A DNA stretch of 64,000 nucleotides. It comes from Candidatus Thalassolituus haligoni. GTDB lineage: Bacteria > Pseudomonadota > Gammaproteobacteria > Pseudomonadales > Oceanobacteraceae. The notes under the pieces are model-generated. The model saw nothing but the letters and a program-made list of their open reading frames with translations. It did no database searches and was not told the DNA's origin. The position numbers and the translations under genes are program-made. Shown piece by piece: positions 53,396 through 62,558 of the stretch (the first letter of the stretch is position 1; each line of letters starts with the position of its first letter). The stretch is taken from positions 2,201,001-2,265,000 of the forward strand of contig NZ_CP139482.1 of assembly GCF_041222825.1 (NCBI RefSeq). Direction: 5' to 3'.

Positions 53396-54973
53396 TTATC
53401 CCTTGGCAACCCGCAGCAGCTCTTCGATGGTGGTGCTGCCAGCCAACACTTTGCGAATGCCATCCTGATTAATACTGGGGCCAAGGTTACGGGCATGTAA
53501 CGTCATCGCCTGCTCCCCTGCCCGATCATGAATCAGGGTTTTCAAGCCTTCATCCACCTCAATAATTTCGTAAATCCCCTGGCGTCCGCGATACCCCAAT
53601 TGATTGCATTTGTCACAGCCTTTGGCGTGGAAAATTTCCGGAGCCTGATCCTGGGGAATGCCCAGCAATTCACATTCGCTGGCATCTGCGATGGCTGCCA
53701 CCTTGCAGTCACTGCAGAGCACGCGCACCAGTCGCTGGGCAAGAACACCCACCAGGCTGGATGACAACAAGAATGGCTCAACGCCCATGTCTTGCAAACG
53801 GGTTACCGCACCCACGGCGGTGTTGGTGTGTAGCGTCGACAATACCAGGTGGCCGGTCAAGGATGCCTGAATGGCAATTTCGACCGTTTCAAGGTCACGA
53901 ATCTCACCAATCATGACGACGTCTGGATCCTGCCGCAAAATAGCCCGCAAGCCCTTGGCGAAGGTCATTTCGACCTTGGTGTTGACCTGGGTCTGACCAA
54001 TCCCCGGCAGGCTGTATTCAATCGGGTCTTCAACCGTCAGAATGTTACGGCTGGTGTCGTTCAGATCACTCAGTGCGCCGTACAGTGTGGTGGTTTTACC
54101 CGACCCGGTAGGGCCGGTCACCAGAATAATGCCGTGAGGCCGACTGATGATATTGCGCATGGTGCGCAGATCGCGTTCTGACATACCGAGCTGGGAGAGA
54201 CTGAGGCGACCGGCCTTTTTGTCGAGCAATCGCATGACGACCCGCTCACCATGACTGGACGGCATGGTCGACACCCGGACATCGACCTCTCGGCCACCAA
54301 TGCGCAAGGCGATACGACCATCCTGCGGCACCCGTTTTTCAGCGATATCCAGTTTGGCCATGACCTTGATACGGGAGACCAGCAAGGCTGCCAGGGCGCG
54401 CTTGGGCTGCACAACTTCACGTAATACGCCATCAACCCGAAAACGCACAACCAGGCGCTTTTCATAGGTTTCGACGTGAATATCCGACGCATTTTCCTTG
54501 ATGGCCTCGGTCAGCAAGGCATTGATCAGCCGAATAATGGGTGCGTCGCCGTCCTGCTCCAGCAAGTCTTCCGTTTCAGGAACGGAGTCAGCCAGGCTGG
54601 CAAGATCCATTTCATCACCCAACCCCTCGACCATCTCCATGGCTTCGGACGAGTCGGTTTGATAGGAAAGCCCCAGGCGACGGTCAAATTCATCATCGGC
54701 AACGCCTTCGAGCCTGAATGGCAGCGACAGAAAACGCTGCACCTCCATGATGGCCTCGGCACTAACTGGCACCCGGTGAACCACTTTGAGACCATCGGCA
54801 GCCCCTTCAACCAGCACCCCAAAGCGTTTGGCGAAGCCAAAGGGCACACGGGTAGCCAGACTGGTAGATGGTGTATTCTGGCCGTTTTCAAGGAGTGACG
54901 ACTGGCCGACCAGTGACGCTACTGCACTGTCTAGGGCGTCTGCGGATTGATCTTGTAAAAGGGTAGAGCTCAT
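53396..54973 (-). CDS. gspE: Type II secretion ATPase GspE
   Basis: 525 residues. N1E/N2E domain then the ATPase core: Walker A GPTGSGKTTTL, Asp box and Walker B DPDVVMIGEIRDLETVEIA, His box. The zinc-binding tetracysteine is CSDCK...CDKCNQLGY near 440-470. Hexameric cytoplasmic motor. It lies 3 bp after ugd. gspC and gspD are not in front of it, so the secretin must be encoded elsewhere. Confidence 0.96.
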   Translation of the reverse strand: MSSTLLQDQSADALDSAVASLVGQSSLLENGQNTPSTSLATRVPFGFAKRFGVLVEGAADGLKVVHRVPVSAEAIMEVQRFLSLPFRLEGVADDEFDRRLGLSYQTDSSEAMEMVEGLGDEMDLASLADSVPETEDLLEQDGDAPIIRLINALLTEAIKENASDIHVETYEKRLVVRFRVDGVLREVVQPKRALAALLVSRIKVMAKLDIAEKRVPQDGRIALRIGGREVDVRVSTMPSSHGERVVMRLLDKKAGRLSLSQLGMSERDLRTMRNIISRPHGIILVTGPTGSGKTTTLYGALSDLNDTSRNILTVEDPIEYSLPGIGQTQVNTKVEMTFAKGLRAILRQDPDVVMIGEIRDLETVEIAIQASLTGHLVLSTLHTNTAVGAVTRLQDMGVEPFLLSSSLVGVLAQRLVRVLCSDCKVAAIADASECELLGIPQDQAPEIFHAKGCDKCNQLGYRGRQGIYEIIEVDEGLKTLIHDRAGEQAMTLHARNLGPSINQDGIRKVLAGSTTIEELLRVAKG

Positions 54974-54976
54974 GAA

Positions 54977-56314
54977 TTATCCAACGTTGCGGCCAACACC
55001 TGAGTAATCAAATCCCTGGGCCAGAAGCACCTGGGGATCATACTGATTGCGACCGTCAATAATAACTGGCTGCCGGAGCAGCTTCTTGATAACGATGAAG
55101 TCTGGTTGTCGAAAAGGTTTCCATTCGGTGACCAGCACCAATGCATCAGCATCGACCACTGCATCATACTGATGGTTCGCCAGCTCTAACACTCCATCGG
55201 TAAAATATTGCGATGGAAAGTGCTGTCGAGCCAGTTCATTACACATTGGATCATAGGCGCGCACCTGTGCACCGGCAGTAACCAGCTGATTAATCAGGGC
55301 AATGGCACTGGATTCATGCATGTCGGCCGTTCCGGGCTTGAAGGCCAAACCCCAGACGGCAATCGTTTTACCCTGCATGTCCTCGCCAAACCGCTCAGCC
55401 AGCTTTTCGAACAGACGTCGCTTTTGCGCCTGGTTACGGGCTTCTACCGCGTCCAACAGGGTCGCTTCAAAGCCGTTTTCCCGAGCCATACCAATCAGCG
55501 TGCGAACGTCGCGAGGGAAACAGGAACCACCATAGCCACAGCCCGGATAGATAAACGAGTACCCTATCCGGCTGTCCGAGCCGATACCCTTGCGAACCTG
55601 CTCGATATCCACACCGAGATACTCGGAAAGCGTCGCCATTTCATTCATAAAGGAAATCCGGGTGGCCAACATTGCCGTAGCGGCAAACTTGGTCATTTCG
55701 GCATCGCGAATACCCATGTAGAGCATTTTGTCACGGTTGCGAGAGAACCCCTGGTACAGCTCTTCCATCAAGGTACGGGCGCGATCACAATCAAGACCCA
55801 CAATGATACGATCCGGACTCATAAAGTCGTCGATGGCACTGCCTTCTTTCATAAATTCAGGATTGGCGACCATGTCAAACGATACGCCGTCCCTATCGGC
55901 AAGACGGGCTGTCATGACATCGCGTATCTTTTCAGTGGTACCAACAGGGACGGTGGATTTTGTGGCAATCAGCGTATAACCCTGCAGCCAATCAGCCAGC
56001 TGTGCCGCTTGCGCAATAATCTCGGCAGCATCGGCAACGCCTTCACTCTCACCCGGATTACCAATGGCCAGAAAACACACGGCAGCATTTGCTACAGCCG
56101 GGCCGAGGTTGGTACCAAACAACAGTCGGCCAGCCCGGTAATTATCGAGAACGATACGTTCCAGGCCTGGTTCAGCAACAGTCACCAGACCATTATTCAG
56201 CTGCTGGATGACCTCTGATCTCGGATCGACACAATGCACCCGGTTACCCATCTCGGCAAAACAGGCAGCAGTGACCAATCCAATATAGCCAGCACCAATA
56301 ACGACAATTTCCAC
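54977..56314 (-). CDS. ugd: UDP-glucose 6-dehydrogenase
   Basis: 445 residues from GTG 56314 (AAGGA eight bases upstream); the frame to 56374 is a non-coding extension. NAD site VIGAGYIGLVTAACFAE, catalytic Cys in GYGGSCFPRD, and GLAFKPGTADMHESSA in the C-terminal domain. It oxidises UDP-glucose to UDP-glucuronate for surface polysaccharide. Its stop is 3 bp from gspE, so it is co-transcribed with the secretion operon. Confidence 0.95.
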   Translation of the reverse strand: MEIVVIGAGYIGLVTAACFAEMGNRVHCVDPRSEVIQQLNNGLVTVAEPGLERIVLDNYRAGRLLFGTNLGPAVANAAVCFLAIGNPGESEGVADAAEIIAQAAQLADWLQGYTLIATKSTVPVGTTEKIRDVMTARLADRDGVSFDMVANPEFMKEGSAIDDFMSPDRIIVGLDCDRARTLMEELYQGFSRNRDKMLYMGIRDAEMTKFAATAMLATRISFMNEMATLSEYLGVDIEQVRKGIGSDSRIGYSFIYPGCGYGGSCFPRDVRTLIGMARENGFEATLLDAVEARNQAQKRRLFEKLAERFGEDMQGKTIAVWGLAFKPGTADMHESSAIALINQLVTAGAQVRAYDPMCNELARQHFPSQYFTDGVLELANHQYDAVVDADALVLVTEWKPFRQPDFIVIKKLLRQPVIIDGRNQYDPQVLLAQGFDYSGVGRNVG

Positions 56315-56383
56315 AAAACAATCCTTTTTCAACAAGGCGGCACGTCGGCGCAGCTTATGTCCATTTAATGACAAATCGGTGAC

Positions 56384-56410
56384 AAAAAAAAGCCCGGACT
56401 CAGCCGGGCT
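56384..56410 (-). terminator. Rho-independent terminator after etfA
   Basis: Arms AGCCCGG (56391-56397) and CCGGGCT (56404-56410) around a six-base loop, followed on the minus strand by seven T (56390-56384). It separates etfBA from ugd. Confidence 0.92.
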
Positions 56411-56427
56411 CCTTCAACACTTTGATG

Positions 56428-57357
56428 TTAAACGAGTTTTTCTAACTCGGGAACCGCATCAAAGAGGTCTGCAACCAGGCCGTAATCCGCAACCTGAAAG
56501 ATAGGTGCTTCTTCGTCCTTGTTGATTGCCACAATCACTTTGGAATCCTTCATACCAGCCAGATGCTGGATCGCACCCGAGATGCCCACCGCAATATACA
56601 AGCCTGGCGCAACAATCTTGCCGGTCTGGCCGACCTGGAGATCGTTGGGTACAAAGCCGGCGTCTACTGCTGCGCGGGATGCACCCACTGCCGCGCCCAG
56701 CTTGTCAGCCAGGCTGTACAACATGGCAAAGTTATCGCCATTTTGCATGCCACGTCCGCCAGAAACGACGACTTTGGCTGCGGTCAATTCCGGACGATCC
56801 GACTTGGCCAGCTCTTCACCAACAAAGACGGCCTTGGCGTAATCGCTAATATAAGCAACCGTTTCAATGGCAGCCGCCCCACCTGATGTATCAACGGCAT
56901 CGAAGCCCGTAGTACGCACAGTCAGTACCTTGATGGCGTCGCTGCTTTGGTAGGTTGCGATAGCGTTACCCGCATACACCGGACGAGAGAAGGTATCGTC
57001 AGATACCACCTCAATCACATCAGACAGCATGTTAACGCCCAGCAGTGCCGCAGCACGGGGAAGGAAATCTTTGCCTGTCGTGGTGGCTGCCGCCAAAATA
57101 TGCGAGTAGTTGGTGCCGATGTTGGCAACCAGATCCCCCATTACTTCACCCAGCTGATGTTCATAAACAGCATTGTCCGCCAGCAACACCTTGCCAACAC
57201 CAGCTACTGCCGCTGCTGCATCTGCAACGGCTTGGCAACCAGCGCCTGCAACCAGTACTTCTACGTCACCACCAATCGCGGCAGCCGCTGCCAGAACGTT
57301 CAGCGTGGCGCCTTTCAGAGTAGCGTTATCATGTTCCGCTATTACCAGAATACTCAT
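56428..57357 (-). CDS. etfA: Electron transfer flavoprotein alpha subunit
   Basis: 309 residues. The C-terminal FAD domain carries [48 protein letters not shown] and [12 protein letters not shown]. With EtfB it takes electrons from acyl-CoA dehydrogenases and passes them to ETF-QO. AGGAG lies upstream of the ATG. It is 15 bp after etfB. Confidence 0.96.
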   Translation of the reverse strand: MSILVIAEHDNATLKGATLNVLAAAAAIGGDVEVLVAGAGCQAVADAAAAVAGVGKVLLADNAVYEHQLGEVMGDLVANIGTNYSHILAAATTTGKDFLPRAAALLGVNMLSDVIEVVSDDTFSRPVYAGNAIATYQSSDAIKVLTVRTTGFDAVDTSGGAAAIETVAYISDYAKAVFVGEELAKSDRPELTAAKVVVSGGRGMQNGDNFAMLYSLADKLGAAVGASRAAVDAGFVPNDLQVGQTGKIVAPGLYIAVGISGAIQHLAGMKDSKVIVAINKDEEAPIFQVADYGLVADLFDAVPELEKLV

Positions 57358-57372
57358 TTCATCTACTCCTGT

Positions 57373-58122
57373 TTACAGCACTTTCGCTTCGTTCTTCAGT
57401 TTTTCGACCAGCTCTGCAACATCGGCCACCTTGATACCCGCCTGGCGTTCTGCCGGTGGAACGACTTTCAGCAGCGCCAGGGTTGAACCCATGGTCACAC
57501 CCAAATCTGCTGGCGTAGTCAGCTCCAGAGGTTTGCGCTTGGCCTTCATGATATTAGGCAAAGACGCGTAGCGAGGTTCGTTCAAACGCAGATCTGTTGT
57601 AACAATCGCAGGCAGATCCAGTGCAACGGTACGCAAGCCACCATCCACTTCGCGAGTCACCTTGACCTTGTCGCCATCAATCAGCACTTCAGAGGCAAAG
57701 GTGCCTTGTGCCATGCCGGTCAGGGCACCCAGCATCTGGCCGGTCTGATTGTTGTCACTATCAATGGTCTGTTTACCCATCAGCACCAACTGCGGGGCTT
57801 CTTTCTCGACCACTGCCTGCAGCAAGCGAGCAACGGTCAACGATTCCAGCTTGTCTTCGGTTTCAATCAGGATGCCACGGTCAGCACCCAGCGCCAAAGA
57901 GGTGCGAATCTGTTCCTGTGCCACCTTGGGACCGATGGAAACAACGACGATTTCTGTGGCAATACCCTTTTCCTTCAGGCGCACCGCTTCTTCAACAGCG
58001 ATTTCGCAGAATGGGTTCATGGCCATCTTGACGTTATTCAGATCAACATCCGAATTATCCGGCTTGACGCGCACCTTGACGTTGTAGTCGATGACGCGTT
58101 TTACAGCGACGAGAACCTTCAT
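57373..58122 (-). CDS. etfB: Electron transfer flavoprotein beta subunit
   Basis: 249 residues starting [20 protein letters not shown], with the AMP site and the recognition loop [18 protein letters not shown] that docks on dehydrogenases. First gene of etfBA. Confidence 0.96.
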   Translation of the reverse strand: MKVLVAVKRVIDYNVKVRVKPDNSDVDLNNVKMAMNPFCEIAVEEAVRLKEKGIATEIVVVSIGPKVAQEQIRTSLALGADRGILIETEDKLESLTVARLLQAVVEKEAPQLVLMGKQTIDSDNNQTGQMLGALTGMAQGTFASEVLIDGDKVKVTREVDGGLRTVALDLPAIVTTDLRLNEPRYASLPNIMKAKRKPLELTTPADLGVTMGSTLALLKVVPPAERQAGIKVADVAELVEKLKNEAKVL

Positions 58123-58447
58123 AGATTCCTCTTATCTTCAAATGATTGGATTTCCAACCCCAATTTGCACAATAACGCGATGATACGGCGCTACTCAGGG
58201 GACTTTCGACCAGCAGAATTATTCTGGTCTTTTACCTTTACGTCAATAGTGAGGTCTGTTTGTTTCCAAAACGGCAGCATTCCCAAGCGATTCAGTTGCC
58301 TGAAACAGGGACGAACGTATAATGCTGCACCTTTAAACAATTAAACAATATGTGTTTTCTCGATGATTTGCTAATCGTCAACAAGAAATCAAATCTGAAT
58401 AGCACCGCTTTAGCCAATAATTCTAACTGTTAACAGGAGAGATCCGA
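58123..58447. other. Divergent intergenic region between etfB and ETF-QO
   Basis: 325 bp without a gene. It holds the plus-strand promoter at 58296-58323 and must hold a minus-strand promoter for etfBA, which I could not place. No clear operator was identified. Confidence 0.5.
58296..58323 (+). promoter_or_regulatory. Sigma-70 promoter for ETF-QO
   Basis: TTGCCT (58296-58301) and a perfect TATAAT (58318-58323) with a 16-bp spacer, about 125 bp upstream of the ATG at 58448. Confidence 0.65.
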
Positions 58448-60088
58448 ATGGACCGTGATGTGATGGAGTATGACGTTGTAATCGTCGGCGCAGGCCCTTC
58501 TGGTCTGGCAGCCGCTTGCCGCATCAAGCAGGCTGCCAACGAGGCAGGCAATGATATTTCGGTCTGCCTGGTCGAAAAGGGCTCCGAAATTGGCGCCCAC
58601 ATCTTGTCGGGTGCCGTCATTGAAGACCGCGCCCTGACGGAACTGTTCCCGAACTGGAAAGAATCCGGTGCGCCACTCACAACGGCTGTCAGCAAAGATG
58701 AAGTTTACTTCCTGCTCAGTGACCGCCACTCTGTGCAAGCACCCGGCTGGGCGGTGCCCAAACCAATGCACAACCACGGCAACTATGTCGTCAGTGTCGG
58801 TAACCTCTGTCGCTGGCTGGGCCAGCAAGCCGAAGAGCTTGGCGTTGAGATTTACCCGGGCTTTGCGGCCGCAGACCTGATTGTTGAAGACGGTGTGGTA
58901 AAAGGGGTCGTCACTGGCGATATGGGTGTCGACGCTGCCGGCAACCCGAAAGACAGCTACATGCCTGGCATGGAACTGCGCGCACGTTACACTCTGTTTG
59001 CAGAAGGCTGTCGTGGTCATCTGGGTAAGCGCCTGATCAGCGAATATCAACTGGATTCAGGCAAGGATCCCCAGCACTATGGCATAGGCATCAAGGAGCT
59101 GTGGGATATCGACCCCGCCAAACATCAACCAGGGCTGGTCATGCACGGTACCGGCTGGCCACTCAATGAATCCTCATCATCCGGTGGCTTTTTCCTCTAC
59201 CACAGCGATGACGGTCAGGTCGTGGTCGGCTTGATCACAGATCTGTCGTATTCCAATCCACACGTCAGCCCCTATGATGAATTTCAGCGCCTGAAGCACC
59301 ATCCGGTGATTGCGCAATATCTGGAGGGTGGCAAACGCGTTTCCTATGGTGCCCGAGCCATTACCAAAGGAGGCCTGAACTGCCTGCCTAAAATGACCTT
59401 CCCTGGCGGCCTGCTGATTGGCTGTGACGCTGGCACGCTCAACTTTGCCAAAATCAAGGGCGTTCACACTGCAATGAAAAGTGGCATGGTGGCTGCCGAT
59501 GCGGTTATCGCTGCGATTGCCACCGATCGCCGTCATGATGAACTGACTGAATTTACGACGGCATTTGAGAGCAGCTGGGCCTGGCAAGAGCTGCAGCGCA
59601 GCCGTAACTTTGGCCCGGCACTCCACAAGCTGGGTACTTTGGGTGGTGCTGCGTTCAACTTTATTGATCAGAACATCATGGCCTTGCCGCTGACGTTGCA
59701 TGACACCCGAGCGGATCATGACACCCTGCGTCCAGCATCAGAATGCAAACCCATCGACTATCCCAAGCCGGATGGCAAATTAAGCTTCAGCAAACTGGAC
59801 TCGGTTTTTATCGGCAATGTTAACCACGCCGAAGACCAACCCTGTCACCTTAAATTAGCCGACGAAGACATTCCCCTGGAGGTAAACCTGATTCAGTGGG
59901 ATGAGCCAGCCCAACGCTACTGCCCGGCCGGTGTTTACGAAATCATTGAAGATGAAGCCGGCAAGCGCTTTCAGATCAATTCGCAAAATTGCGTCCATTG
60001 CAAAACCTGCGACATCAAGGATCCATCCCAGAACATTACCTGGGTGACACCAGAAGGCAGCGGCGGACCGAACTACCCGAATATGTAA
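58448..60088 (+). CDS. Electron transfer flavoprotein-ubiquinone oxidoreductase
   Basis: 546 residues with AGGAG before the start. FAD motif VVIVGAGPSGLAAACRIKQ, the quinone-binding membrane-surface segment in the middle, and the [4Fe-4S] ligands near the C-terminus, CVHCKTCDIKDPSQNI plus an upstream Cys in YCPAGVYE. It moves electrons from reduced ETF to ubiquinone at the inner membrane. Full length for the family. Confidence 0.96.
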   Translation: MDRDVMEYDVVIVGAGPSGLAAACRIKQAANEAGNDISVCLVEKGSEIGAHILSGAVIEDRALTELFPNWKESGAPLTTAVSKDEVYFLLSDRHSVQAPGWAVPKPMHNHGNYVVSVGNLCRWLGQQAEELGVEIYPGFAAADLIVEDGVVKGVVTGDMGVDAAGNPKDSYMPGMELRARYTLFAEGCRGHLGKRLISEYQLDSGKDPQHYGIGIKELWDIDPAKHQPGLVMHGTGWPLNESSSSGGFFLYHSDDGQVVVGLITDLSYSNPHVSPYDEFQRLKHHPVIAQYLEGGKRVSYGARAITKGGLNCLPKMTFPGGLLIGCDAGTLNFAKIKGVHTAMKSGMVAADAVIAAIATDRRHDELTEFTTAFESSWAWQELQRSRNFGPALHKLGTLGGAAFNFIDQNIMALPLTLHDTRADHDTLRPASECKPIDYPKPDGKLSFSKLDSVFIGNVNHAEDQPCHLKLADEDIPLEVNLIQWDEPAQRYCPAGVYEIIEDEAGKRFQINSQNCVHCKTCDIKDPSQNITWVTPEGSGGPNYPNM

Positions 60089-60111
60089 TCCCCCGCCAGA
60101 TCGGTAAAAAC

Positions 60112-60143
60112 AAAAAAGCCCGCAATCAACGCGGGCTTTTTTG
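60112..60143. terminator. Bidirectional rho-independent terminator
   Basis: GCCCGC (60118-60123) and GCGGGC (60131-60136) flanked by six A on one side and six T on the other. It serves ETF-QO on the plus strand and ppiD on the minus strand. Confidence 0.92.
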
Positions 60144-60166
60144 TTTTCTTGACGTACCGGTTCGAA

Positions 60167-62002
60167 TCAGGCGCCTGGACGTTTGATCTCGACATTTTCC
60201 TGCGACCACTTGCGGTAACTGGTCATGCTGTTACGAGCCGAACGATTTTCGATCTGGGTTCGCTCTTCATCACTGGCAACCAGGTCAGCCAATTCGGGAA
60301 TCTGAATAGCATCAACCCGGACAACGGTAGCGCCACCCTGAACATCAACTACGTCCAACTCTCCCTGCTGTAGTGCGAAGGCCCGCGACTGCGCAGCGCG
60401 CGGAATTTCGGCAGATTGCGAGTAGTTCACCGCGACCGATACCCATGCTGCCGACGTTTCTTCACCCGCTGCAATTTTGTCAGCCATCGCACGCGCCAGT
60501 TCTCCAGCCTTGTCGCGCTTAATCAGGTTTTCAACCTGATTACGAACAACGGTTAATGGCAGGGTTTTCGGCTCATCATGTTCGGAGACGGCAAAAACAT
60601 AGACTCCCTCTTCCGTTTCAACCAGATCGCTCAACTCCCGATCCAGCAACATGTTTTCCGCAAATGCCTGCTGGCGCACCGCATCACTCGCCACAAAGCC
60701 CTCACCAAAATCACGGGTAAAAAGACCAGACTCCTGAACCTTCAGCCCCAAGGCATCAGCAACTTCATCAACAGAACCCGATGAAAATGCCAGATTACTC
60801 AATTCCTGGGTTTGCTCGGCAATCTGCTGACCGGCTTTTTCATTACGAATCCATTCCGCCAACTCGTCATGACGCTTCTCCAAGCTGTCTGCTTCAGGCG
60901 CTTTGATGTCGAGCAACTGAATTATGTGGTAACCAAACTCGGTTTTGACCGGCTGGGAAACTTCGCCCTTTTGCAATGCAAACAATGCGGCTTCAAATTC
61001 TGGTACAAACGCCCCATGGCTAACATAACCAAGGTCGCCACCGTTACTGCCACTGGCGATATCATCAGAATCCGATTTTGCCAACTCGGCGAAATCTGCT
61101 CCGGCATCCAGCTTGGACTTCAGTTCATTCGCTTTGGCCAGTGCCTCTTCGCTGGAGCGGTCAGCACCCGCCTCAATCAGAATATGACGAGAACTGCGCT
61201 GCTCTTTTTCAGAAAGATCGCTCAGATAGTCTTCATACGCCTTGCTGATCTCATCTTCAGAAACACTCTCATCAGCTGCCATGGCGGCACGATCAAAGCC
61301 AACGTATCGGACTTTGGCCTGTTCCGGCGTCTGAAAGCGGGAGCTGTTAGCATCGTAGTAAGACTGCACATCGTCGTCGGTGAGCTGAATATCATCCATC
61401 AGGTCGCGAGCACGGATTTCAATGTAAGAAATTGTTCGCAACTCGTTATTCAGCATGGCGCCAAAGCGGGCCTGGAACGGCGTCGGAATGGAGGTCATGG
61501 TGAGCGCCTGTCGGGCTTGATTTACCTTGATGTCTTCGGCCAGATTGGCGCGAAAGGTCAAAGGTGTCCAGCCATTCAGACGCAGAACACTAAGGAACTG
61601 TTCCTTGTTGAAACGACCATCCAGCTGAAAGGCCGGAATATTGACAATGGCTTCATCGACAACAGCAGAGGCTGCATACAAGCCCAGACGATCGGCCTGA
61701 ACGGCATCCACATTCTGCTGAATCAGCTGTTCAATAGCCGATTGGCGCAACAGTTGGTCGTTAAACAGGTTTTCATCAAACTGCTCGCCAAACTGACGAC
61801 GCAGGTTGGCTTTTTGCTGTTCGATCACCCGTTGAACTTCAGGTTCTGACACCTTGATATCACCAACTTCAGCAACCGGCGTATCGCCAGACCCGATATT
61901 GACAATGCTCTCGACCCCCCAAAGGGCGAAAACGAAGATAATAAAAAACACGATGACCTTGGCAATAATGCCCTGAGCATTATCACGCATTGTTTGTAGC
62001 AT
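60167..62002 (-). CDS. ppiD: Periplasmic folding chaperone / peptidyl-prolyl isomerase PpiD
   Basis: 611 residues from ATG 62002 (GGAGG upstream). N-terminal anchor helix (IIAKVIVFFIIFVFALWGVESIV), SurA-like chaperone domain, and a parvulin domain near 265-360 (RSSRHILIEAGADRSSEEALAKANELKSKL ... GYHIIQLLDIK). Inner-membrane anchored chaperone for proteins leaving the Sec translocon. Next to hupB and lon as in many gammaproteobacteria. Confidence 0.95.
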   Translation of the reverse strand: MLQTMRDNAQGIIAKVIVFFIIFVFALWGVESIVNIGSGDTPVAEVGDIKVSEPEVQRVIEQQKANLRRQFGEQFDENLFNDQLLRQSAIEQLIQQNVDAVQADRLGLYAASAVVDEAIVNIPAFQLDGRFNKEQFLSVLRLNGWTPLTFRANLAEDIKVNQARQALTMTSIPTPFQARFGAMLNNELRTISYIEIRARDLMDDIQLTDDDVQSYYDANSSRFQTPEQAKVRYVGFDRAAMAADESVSEDEISKAYEDYLSDLSEKEQRSSRHILIEAGADRSSEEALAKANELKSKLDAGADFAELAKSDSDDIASGSNGGDLGYVSHGAFVPEFEAALFALQKGEVSQPVKTEFGYHIIQLLDIKAPEADSLEKRHDELAEWIRNEKAGQQIAEQTQELSNLAFSSGSVDEVADALGLKVQESGLFTRDFGEGFVASDAVRQQAFAENMLLDRELSDLVETEEGVYVFAVSEHDEPKTLPLTVVRNQVENLIKRDKAGELARAMADKIAAGEETSAAWVSVAVNYSQSAEIPRAAQSRAFALQQGELDVVDVQGGATVVRVDAIQIPELADLVASDEERTQIENRSARNSMTSYRKWSQENVEIKRPGA

Positions 62003-62031
62003 GGTTCCTCCAGGTATTCGCTACAGCAACA

Positions 62032-62063
62032 TAAAAAAAAGCGCATCCAGGATGCGCTCTTTT
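62032..62063 (-). terminator. Rho-independent terminator after hupB
   Basis: Arms AGCGCATCC (62040-62048) and GGATGCGCT (62050-62058), with T-runs on both sides. On the minus strand the T-run is at 62040-62032. It lies between hupB and ppiD. Confidence 0.85.
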
Positions 62064-62169
62064 TCTGGGTGGATAAAAACAGCTAAACATCAACGTCTTC
62101 TGTTATTACCCCGTCCGGCATGCCAGACCGCCTATCAACCAACCAACTTACCAGATCAAACCAGATAAA

Positions 62170-62442
62170 TCAGTTGACTGCATCTTTAAGCGCTTTTCCT
62201 GGCTTGAAACCAGGAACCTTGGCTGCCTTGATTTGAATGGGCTCACCTGTTTGAGGGTTACGGCCAGTACGCTCTGCACGCTCTTTCACCATAAATGTAC
62301 CAAAACCAACCAGGGCAACCTGATCACCCTCTTTTAACGCAGTACCAACACTTTCGATCATGGCATCCAGTGCGCGACCAGCAGCTGCCTTTGGAATATC
62401 AGCTGATGCGGCAATGGCGTCGATTAACTCGGACTTATTCAC
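62170..62442 (-). CDS. hupB: DNA-binding protein HU-beta
   Basis: 90 residues from a GTG start with GGGGATAA upstream. The full HU fold is present, with the DNA-binding arm [44 protein letters not shown]. Nucleoid protein. Placed between lon and ppiD. Confidence 0.97.
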   Translation of the reverse strand: MNKSELIDAIAASADIPKAAAGRALDAMIESVGTALKEGDQVALVGFGTFMVKERAERTGRNPQTGEPIQIKAAKVPGFKPGKALKDAVN

Positions 62443-62558
62443 ACTTATCCCCTCACTCTGTGTGCAGTATTAGATTCTTGTTATGCGACTGGGCGATCGC
62501 TACAGGAAATTCAAGAGCGTCGATTTATACCAACTGGGTTATGTACCGTCAAGCAGAC

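Noticed and set aside
55208..56218. 336-codon open frame opposite ugd
   Set aside because: Antisense to a conserved enzyme, with no recognisable motif or ribosome site.
60812..61849. 345-codon open frame opposite ppiD
   Set aside because: Antisense frame of PpiD; no coherent fold or signal.
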